From: Trissonchulus latispiculum | Lineage: Eukaryota; Nematoda; Enoplea; Enoplida; Ironidae | Assembly (NCBI GenBank): GCA_030248195.1 | Contig: JASAND010021396.1 | Span: forward strand, 1 to 64,000 | DNA: 64,000 nt | Reading direction: 5' to 3' | In this document: in pieces, positions 56,109-64,000 of the stretch | Numbering within the stretch: position 1 is the stretch's first letter | Layout: each line of letters starts with the position of its first letter | Position numbers and translations under genes: made by a program | Notes under the pieces: model-generated | What the model saw: only the letters and a program-made list of their open reading frames with translations | The model's database searches: none | What the model was told of the DNA's origin: nothing

Positions 56109-56110
<2 letters not shown>
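55953..56110 (+). repeat. Tandem palindromic repeat with CACGTG
   Basis: Two units contain TATCCGAGG, a TACCTCGGATAGGCA palindrome partner and CCCACGTGCAT. The block is bounded by CTCGCATAGGCA on both sides. No gene is linked to it. Confidence 0.6.

Positions 56111-56201
<91 letters not shown>
56108..56201. repeat. Long (TA)n tract
   Basis: Nearly 94 bp of alternating TA with one short ATCCAT interruption. The minus-strand frames across it (56026-56349) are repeat products. Confidence 0.95.
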
Positions 56202-56202
<1 letters not shown>

Positions 56203-56984
56203 GATATTTTTAAGGACTTTTCGTGGTGGGATCGGGGTGGGGGAGTTTGTTTTGCAAAAATGAGCCAAAAATTGGGATTTTGGCGTATTTTGCAGGCACA
56301 AACTCCGAAAGTTCTCAAAAACACGTGGATTTAGGCTAAAACATAGCAATTTTACGAAAAAATCTCCTGCGATGCTATTAAAGCTGGTTGAGCCTAACCT
56401 GGGTTTAACCAGGGTTGGTCACCGGAGGGAACTACAATCATTCGAAGAAAAGTTTTTTCTGGTAAGTTGGATAATTTTTGAAAAAGTTTGTAAAATTAGA
56501 AATTTCCAGAAATTTTCTAATTTTTCTGGAAAATTCTGAAAATTGTCGACAACGGTCTGAATTCATTCTTCACTGTATAAACCCGTTTCAAACCTTAAAG
56601 TTATGAAAATAAGTTTTCTGGCCTGCAGAAAAAAAGTGCAATGGCACACACTTTATTTCTGAAATGAGAAAAATTCTGGTTTTGTGTGCACTCATTCAAG
56701 CGATAAAAAGGGACAATTACAAAAAATATCAGTCAAACCGCTCCGGAATATTGCTACTGACTCTCAACTTCAGAAAAATCTCTAGTCTTTGTTGAGGTCA
56801 CCGCCCCAGACACCCCCGGCAATTACTTATATCTCTACTTTATCTTTGTGCTAGAATCTAACATTTAAATACTAAAAATGCTATAACTAAAACAAACACC
56901 CGAGCTTAACACATGAGTAAAGCTAGCGTGGATGTGCATCGAGCACTGCATATTCATTCAAATTATGGAAAACATAGATATGCC

Positions 56985-57343
56985 CTGGGTTTTCTTTAGT
57001 GGGGAGGGGGTGGTGGGGCGCCCCCCACTTTTTTGGGCTTCCCCCCCACTCACTATAGGGTGCCCAGAAAATGCCAAATTTTAAGGATTTTTGGTCAAAT
57101 CTTCAAAAATTTTCCGGCTTCGCCAGAGTTTTTTGGTCAAAAATGGTCTGTTTTGGTACACAAACTTGATTTTTGAGCACTTTTAAGCATAGTTATAGCG
57201 GTATATGTATAAAACAGGCTATTTTTACTGCATTTTTAGAATTTTTACTTCACTTTGGATTTCCCCCCACTTTTGGTCTTCCCCCCCCCCTCACTAGTGG
57301 GGGGGGGGCTCCTCCCCCACTTTTTTGCCTAGAGAAAACCCAG
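56985..57343. mobile_element. CTGGGTTTTC MITE, 359 bp, nested
   Basis: The left end CTGGGTTTTCTTTAG and the right end CTAGAGAAAACCCAG are inverted. TATGC(C/T) lies on both sides. G/C tracts (GGGGAGGGGG, CCCCCCCACT) occur near both ends. It lies inside the element 55574-57808. Confidence 0.7.
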
Positions 57344-57815
57344 TATGCTTATGGCCTATGCGCCCAACTACCAAAAATTAGGGCACTTAAATCCGTGTAA
57401 GCTAGCGTATAACCAAGAATTTTGTAAAACAGGAAAATGTTGTGGCAACGGTCGTCTAAAGCTTCTAATCTTTCAACGAAGAATTTAGTAACCTAAAGCA
57501 AATATGTAAAGAGATTGTATTAGTTAGAGGACCAATAAGCAAAACCAAGTAAGACGAGGACGTTTCAAAAACAAGGAAACAATTGCGCCGAAGGCGCAAA
57601 ATTTTTCCCAAAAACTGTTGTCATTCAAACATAAACGAAAGTTTTGTTTTCTGATCAACAAAAATAGCAAAGATCCAAGGACAATAATTTACTCTAGTCA
57701 AATAGAAAAAATAGGAAAAAATAGGAATTTCGGCTGAAAATAGGAATAAATAGGAATGTCTCGAAAAAATAGGAAAAAATAGGAAAAATAGGAACCGCAA
57801 CAGGCCTGTTTGACG

Positions 57816-58810
57816 TTAAATCTTAAGTTTCAACATTTTCGGACGCTCCTTACAAATGGAGGGGCTGGCGAGAAACCTGGGGGTAGGCTAAAGTGGGATA
57901 GGCTCCAAAAAATAAAAGGGGGATCCTCAAAGTGCTCATTCTCTCAACCTAAAAATGCCCTAAAGTCGGATCCTACGTAGCATATATATACAATGAAAGT
58001 TGTTGTCATTTAGCCAGATGGTTAAAATGTGAACTTTCAAAGGCTTCTGTAGACTTATGTACGCTTTCAAATTAAAAACAAAATCTTCAACTATGAGGCG
58101 CAAAAAAGTTGACACAAAAGTAACAAATACCGACAAGAAATACCGACAAAGCACGAAATTTAGTCAACTTTGAGCTCCACAATCTATATATTTTCTTTGT
58201 TTGCACTTTAATAATTTTCACTTTATTCCAAGTACCCGAAGACAGGGCAACCTGCCTTGTCCGGAAGTGGAGGAGGGGAAGGAGCTGAGCCCCTTCCGTA
58301 CCTAAATGTTAACCTATAGACACAAACTAGAAGAATGTCAAAAAACAGAACAAAGCAAAAATCACAACAGTCTATCAGAAAGCATTCCAGAATTCTTTGG
58401 AAAAAGCATGTAAAGCAATTTTTAGTACAACTTCGTTTCTGACATCGAACGATGGACTTGTCCTGCTTTAAAATTTATCAGAGAAATTTGGCAGAGAAAC
58501 TCAATTTCGAGAAATGAATCCTGGAATGACATTCCCAATAATATTAGCGCACACTGAAGGTGGTGATTCGTTTTGGGCTCACACTGTTTGTAGATGATCC
58601 GAACGGTGGGAACTGGGAACTTGATAGACCTTCGCACTGCTCTTTCGGCATTCTAAGACCATCTCGCCCAAATATTTACATTTCCATTTCGGGCAGTTTT
58701 TGTTTTGTTTATGTTCGTATTCAAAATTTCATTCCTCACCGATTTTTTTGCCATTAGAAGCATGTAAGATTATTCGAGCTAGCTTCGCATTCACTAGACA
58801 TGTTATCAAT
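57816..58810. other. Stretch without recognised gene
   Basis: Minus frames 57960-58154 and 58422-58637 and plus frame 58560-58757 are short and lack domains or splice support. Confidence 0.35.
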
Positions 58811-58814
58811 CCAG

Positions 58815-59401
58815 GGGCCGGTCCTATCAAACGGGGTTAAGCTTAACCCGGGTAAGCCTCATTTTGGGGTTAACCCCAAAATTTCAGGTTTGGGTTAACT
58901 TCGGGGTTAACCCTGTCCAATAAAACATTTTTGAGGTTGGGTTGCACTAACTCGGGTTTAAACGGGGTTAACCCGTTTTCAAGCATAGGATGCTCGAAAT
59001 GAGCAAATCGTGATTAACCCATTTTTAGCCAAAGGCTGTTTCAAGATAAGAAAACGGGGTTAACCCGTTTTCAGTTGCAGGCTGCTTAAGGTGCTTAACT
59101 ATATTTGCACGTTCAAAATCGCTCAGGCTAACCCGGGTTAAGGACTTAACCCTCCTAGGTGAGGAGGGTTAAGTTTTGGCCTGCTTAACCCAGTTTTTAC
59201 CCAAATTTCTAAACCACGGTTTCATGATTGGATCGGGGTTAGCACTAACCCCAAAACAGTCAGTTAACCCCGTTGTGAAACCTGGGTTAAGCAAACCCGG
59301 GTTAAGCAGGGAATTGATAGGACGGAGTTTGGGTTAGTAACCCATTTTTAATTCGGGTTAGCGACTTAACCTGGGTTAATAACTTTGATAGGATCGGACC
59401 C
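58815..59401. mobile_element. GGGCCGGTCCTATCAAA foldback MITE, 587 bp
   Basis: The left end GGGCCGGTCCTATCAAA and the reverse complement of the right end, GGGTCCGATCCTATCAAA, are similar. The interior is packed with GGGTTAAGC/GCTTAACCC and GGGGTTAACCCC palindromes. The TSD is unclear (AG on both sides). It is similar in design to 4342-6316 but uses different motifs. Confidence 0.65.
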
Positions 59402-59600
59402 AGAATTGAAACTATCCTTTATTTCATAATTCTTAAAATACAACCTTCAAGACAAAATGAATGTTGACCGTCTGAAGGTTCCAGGGCAAATTATCTGATG
59501 TTCGCCAGGTAAGTTCTATTAAAAACTGCGCTACAATTCATTTTAGATTGCTGAAATTGCTGTAATTAAATCAATTTTTCTCGACAGTTGTAAAACGTAG
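59402..59600. other. Short stretch without recognised feature
   Basis: Nothing recognised. Confidence 0.3.
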
Positions 59601-60715
59601 TATAGAGGTCGGGGAAAAAACCAAGGTAGTCACTTTTTGGACTCTGCAGAACTACCCAGTGGAGCAATCCGGCTATAAATTATTTTCTTATCAAGCCCTG
59701 TCTAGACTGTCATTTTGGTATATAAATCGCCTCTCTAGGTCCTGTCGTTAATTAGTAATTAACGGTTAATTAGCCGGGGTAAAAAACCAATGGCGGGGAA
59801 AAAACCAACCGATGGGAAAAAAACCAACCCCAGTATTCGGTCAGGGTAACTCATATTAGCGATTTTGTGCATGCGACAGGTAAAATCGGCGTCGCTGACT
59901 TCATATCTGCAGTTATTTTTGCGATATTCCTTATAATAAGTGAGAAAATCAAACATCAAATTTTGCAGCATCAACTGGCTAGGTTTCATCAAATTTGCCA
60001 GTTTCTATGTTAAAATGCAAAAATTTGTAATCTTTCGAAATTCGATGAAATAAATTAAAATAAACATTGTTTCAGTGTTTTTTCGCGTATTTCTTTGTCC
60101 CAGAGTACTTTTTGGCCGCTTTAGCTGAGCCAAACAGCCGATCCGCCGAAATGAGGTTTTTACCGGCTAGCACAAAATTGCCAAGTCCAAATGCAATTTT
60201 GAGCTGTTCACGTGAAAGAACGCATTAAACTTGCTATGCGGATGACTTCTGAGCAACTAAGAACCATTTTTGGGAGTTTGGCAGCAAAAGCAAAAATTGG
60301 TTTTTTCCCACCCCTTGGTTTTTTCCCATTTTGTAAAAATTCTGCTGGCAGCTTGCCAAGCGTCGCAGGAAGGCGAGACCGACATTTTTGGAAAGAGCAC
60401 ATGTTGTTCTCATAGAAACCATTAAAAGAAGAAACTATTATTATTATCTAACTGCTATGGAAAATTTTTTACAGGCCTTCAAAAATAGGCAAATTTTGAA
60501 TTTTTGGGGGGTCAAAAATGCCAAAATTTTCAAAATGTCACAAAATGCTCAAAAGTGGTCCGATTTAGCTCAAATTTGGTATGGTAGGTGGGATGGGCCC
60601 TACCAACTAACTTGCATGCAAAATTTGAGCCCGCTAGCTCATCCCCATCGCCCAAACGGGGGGGTGGTTTTTTTCCCCACTACTTGCGGGTTGGTTTTTT
60701 TCCCCGACCTCTATA
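59601..60715. mobile_element. TATAGAGGTCGGGG TIR element, 1115 bp
   Basis: The ends TATAGAGGTCGGGGAAAAAA and TTTTTTCCCCGACCTCTATA are near-perfect inverses; the TSD is TA or TATA, included in these coordinates. Internal AAAACCAACC and GGTTGGTTTTTT-type repeats (59775-59828 and 60298-60335) suggest a second nested pair. Small frames on both strands (59759-59992, 60208-60422, 60388-60750) show no transposase signature. TA-type duplication suggests a mariner-like non-autonomous element. Confidence 0.75.
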
Positions 60716-61489
60716 AAACTTCTGGTTTTAAAATGTTTCTGTTGATTTAACTTCAGCCAGGAGAGATTTGACAATTTGACAATACTTCAAAAAGTTAACA
60801 AATACAGTTATTGAGAGATATATATGAAAACTGTCACCAAGAAATCGAGCAAACAAAACATCTTGGTGGAATACCAAAATTACCTTTTATAACTACTAAA
60901 AAGATAAGCTACATTAAGGCATACAAAAGGTTCTGTAACTCCAAATTATGAAGACAATCTTTCACGTGTGATTTTACCAATATAAATCACCACCTTAAAA
61001 CAACAAGAAGCAACAGCAAAAAGATTAATCAAGAAAGACAACACCGGAGCCGACGTCATCGTTGAAAAATAATCAAGATTTTGAACTTCAAGGAATTATC
61101 AAATTTGTAAAGTCCAACTGCTGTCTTCATATTTTTATCAATATATATAATTATAATTTTAACTTTGAATCAATAGATTATCCAATATATATATATGCGC
61201 TCTAACTATTAATTGAAAAAACAGTGAAGTCTGCCCGGTGCATCTTTAAAAATAAGAGCATATGATGAACGCTTAGCTCAATATGGATAGTTTAAACTTT
61301 AAACTGAGTATATGTCGCATGTCCCTGAATCAGGTATTAAACCCCAAAAATGGATGCCAGCCGTCACGGCTGAACTGTGCGACAGTCAATACATAAATGG
61401 GGAATATATAAAAGTATTTTGGAGCATTGTGGGTTCCTGCTGGAAGCTGGAACAGCTAACGTTAGGTTCAATGTCTATTGCTGACGAAA
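60716..61489. other. 3' flank of exon A
   Basis: It contains AT-rich sequence with short TA tracts near 61140 and 61185. No clear AATAAA signal for exon A was seen. The plus frame 61312-61557 overlaps exon A's end and is unsupported. Confidence 0.35.
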
Positions 61490-63308
61490 TTAGGACATCG
61501 ACCCCACAGACGCAAGCGACGGACCGGGTTGAACCCCGTCCGGAGCGGCATCCATGACGGTTTCCTGTTGGCCTTGTTGCTGGGATGTGAATAACTTGGC
61601 CGAGCCATCGTATGGAATTTTCATGTAGCGTGGAGGTTGAGACAGCAAGCCACGCTGGCGTAGCAAAGGCCCAGGAGAAAGGGGTTGAACCCCGACTTCG
61701 TCACGAAATCTCTCCATATCCTGAAGATTTGTTGAAAACAAAATGGGACTGGTTACTTGACTGAAGTACTCATCGCCGGGTACTAGAGAGTTTAAGGTTG
61801 CAACAGTGTGCATAGATCGAGCCTCCAATCCCCCGCTCGGGCTTCGCCACATAACCGTAGTTTGCCACCAGGGTAGAGATGACTCATACTCGGCTTGGAC
61901 TTGCCAGTGAACAGGGAAACCACGGGTTATGGCTTCAAAGTAAGCAGTGGGGTCAAAATCTGGAGAGCCTCGATCCAACGCAGGGGCGACCACAAAAATA
62001 CGCAATTGCTTGCTACTGGTAGCCTTCACTGTGTCTGCGGTTTCCGCGCTCATAACAGAGATGTAGTCGTCTACCAAGAAATGGAATGATTGAAAGAGCT
62101 CTGAATTGGAGGGACTAATCCTGCGAGGTTGAGCATAGCTCATCGCACAGGGGTTGAAGACATGGCGGGATGGTCCTGTCCTTCCATTTGTTCGTTCATC
62201 CAACAGAAAGCGTAGGAAATGCTCAAACATGGGCAGGGAAATAGCATTGATGCTATCATACACTGAAGGACTGATGTTCAGCCGTTTCAGCTCCAAGGCT
62301 GTTGGCATCATCCAAAAATGCTGTACAGGCGAAGCCTCAGCCAGCAAGGGAGAGACCTGATGCAGTGGTGGGAGATTACTCCGGTGAACCCTTGCTTCAG
62401 CTCTGCTTTCCACTAGTGTGGTCTTGTAGGTAAAAGAAAAGTTATGATCCTGTTGAACAGTCTCCATCGACTTCATTTCCATGGCGGCAAACCGAGCCAA
62501 CCCAGCATCACCGAATGCATTGCATGCAAGTGACGATTTTGTAGCAGCAGCAGCACCAGCACCAACACCACCACTACCGTCATCATCATCATCACCACCG
62601 TCAGCAGTAACAGCATGAGGAACCGCTGGAAACTTGGTATATTTTGACAAATCAAAAAGTATAGGTTCCCAGCAAGCAACCTGTGCTGTAAATGTCTTCA
62701 ATTGAAAACCTGGCATCAGGTTGCTTATCCATCCAGCTGTTGCAAGCTCGTGCGTAGACGTGATGCCACGTCCAGCTGAAAATATAGAGAATTGCCACAA
62801 TCGCTCGGATCTTCTGGCAATACTAGAATTCCAATCAGGACAAGTAGGCGTTGCCTTCCTGTCACTACGCTCCAGCAAACGTGAAGACGGTCGCCGTCTC
62901 ACTTTGGAAGTTAAATGTTTGACTGAACGTCTAATCACAGTTTTATACAGAGCAGTCTTGGGCCTTGACCGTTTCCGAGTGAAACTCGTTCTTCTAGCCA
63001 AAACTCTTTCGGCAGAAACAAATGACGGAACCACTGGAACAGGAACAGGAACAGGAACAGACAACAGTGACGGTAGGGAGACTGGCACATTCGAATGAGG
63101 CTGACCAGATGAGGCGTTTTTCTGCTGATACTCATGATCATATCTCTCCACCGCCGGCACATCGATAGATTCACCACTTTCCAAGTTCCCAGCAGGTACT
63201 TCGCATAGGGAAAAGACCTGTTTTCGGATCAATTCCAGCTGACGAGCATGAACATAGTTGGGAATTCTGTTGCAAATATGGAACAGTGGATAATTGAAGT
63301 TGATGGTC
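61490..63308 (-). CDS. Long terminal exon A of a paralogous family, unknown function
   Basis: The minus-strand acceptor TTTTGCTTTTTAG precedes a 605-codon open exon. It begins TINFNYPLFHICNRIPNYVH, followed by ARQLELIRKQVFSLCEVPAG. A basic Ser/Arg-rich region follows (about residues 110-190), then WEPILFDLSKYTKFP (about 225-240), an acidic Asp/Gly/Ala tract of DNA repeats, then HNFSFTYKTTLVE. The C-terminal half, absent from exons B and C, reads MFEHFLRFLLDERTNGRTGP and FQSFHFLVDDYISVMSAETA and ends GPSLASVGSMS. It shares the start motif, FDLS motif, intron position and intron phase with exon B. No family or function is recognised, and upstream exons are not in reach. Plus frames over it are shadows. 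Confidence 0.75.
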
Positions 63309-64000
63309 CTAAAAAGCAAAACGTGAAGGCAATTACAAAGACGAAAAACTGTTTGAAAAGTATATAACATCGAGACTGAGACAATGAGAATTTCAAATTG
63401 CTTAGCAGGAGGAAATGACTAGCATTAAGAAAACAGCTTCAGTGCAACAAGAAAGTAAAAACCGTTCCCAATGGAAAACTACAGGTGCATACTGTCTGAG
63501 AGAGTGGGGTATATATATTCATACATACATCATAAGACTGGTCGTATTACAAAAGTACAAAATATATAACAGTTAAAGTTCATGGATAAATAATAGTCAT
63601 ATATATATACACACACATATATATATACGTATATATATATCGTCTACGCCTAACGAGAACTAAAAATGTTTTGTTTCCGATTTTGCTGAAAAGCTGCGTA
63701 CAGCTGTTTGCTTACTTCTAGCTAAAGAGGTGGATCGAAAAACGGTTTTCAGATTCGTGTTCAGCTGTATGTCAGTCTGTCTACAACTTCTGTACAAAAT
63801 CCGTATACAGCAAAATTTCAGACAATATTCGGTTCCCCTTGCCCCCCTTGAAAACCTTAAAATGTAAATGCATTCAAATGCGCACCAATACCAAATTTGA
63901 GCTCAATCGGTTAAGTTTTCCTAATTTTGGACACAGGTGTGCGCATATGGAAGAAACACCACACTAAGTTTATTAAGGCAGGACAAACATTTCTATACAT
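63309..64000. other. Intron or 5' flank of exon A
   Basis: A TA/CA-rich tract lies at about 63600-63640. No upstream exon was found in the remaining sequence. Confidence 0.35.

Larger units (their letters stand above)
55574..57808. mobile_element. hAT-like element with AAAATAGGAAT arrays, 2235 bp, TSD TTTGACG
   Basis: The left end CAGGGCTGTTGCG and the reverse complement of the right end, CAGGCCTGTTGCG, form TIRs. TTTGACG lies exactly on both sides (55567-55573 and 57809-57815). Subterminal zones 55600-55695 and 57705-57795 are arrays of AAAATAGGAAT. The interior is a patchwork: (AT)n tracts, a CACGTG-containing tandem repeat, a piece of the CAGGGTA family (about 56220-56375) and a complete MITE (56985-57343). 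No transposase frame is present. Confidence 0.75.

Noticed and set aside
56026..56349. Minus-strand frames with a long Tyr/Ile repeat
   Set aside because: They are read through a (TA)n microsatellite and have no independent support.

Overview
The window looks like nuclear DNA of a metazoan, probably an invertebrate. It is AT-rich, dense in DNA transposons and poor in genes. The evidence is a eukaryotic-type tRNA-Cys gene, exons with good splice acceptors, the 3' part of a Ty3/gypsy-like LTR element, many MITEs with clear target-site duplications (TSDs), and a short TTAGGG-like run. No bacterial operon, CRISPR array or phage module was seen. I could not identify the species.

Layout. 1-2.3 kb: T/G-rich DNA with nothing recognised. 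2.3-10.3 kb: foldback elements, including a 1-kb palindrome (3004-4007), a compound palindrome rich in GGTTAAC-type motifs (4342-6316) and a nested palindrome (8270-10292) with two tandem copies whose hairpin loop lies in opposite orientations. 10.3-24 kb: a low-copy region with candidate minus-strand exons of unknown function, two copies of a segmental duplication (11108-12922 and 21638-22862) and many copies of one MITE family (ends CAAGAGTAC...GTACTCTTG, 7-bp TSDs). 27.4-29.6 kb: end of a gypsy-type pol, an LTR, a presumed gag, then a second LTR. 29.6-32.2 kb: plus-strand coding-like sequence split by a MITE that itself carries a GC-rich hAT-like insertion. 33.1-33.5 kb: a tRNA-like sequence between two direct repeats of about 100 bp. 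35.4-63.3 kb: three related terminal exons on the minus strand (35377-35749, 39938-40862, 61490-63308) with the same intron position and phase. These are the best protein-coding evidence here and form a small paralogous family I cannot name. Between and around them lie hAT-like, Harbinger-like and unclassified TIR elements, some with long unique interiors, and (TA)n tracts.

The genes form no visible pathway. The main biology is serial transposon insertion: empty-site comparison between the duplicated segments, nested insertions with exact TSDs, a MITE interior that holds an exon-like ORF, and 2-3.5 kb elements built as inverted arrays of short repeats around unique DNA. Exon models are incomplete because short exons cannot be called by eye without transcript data.
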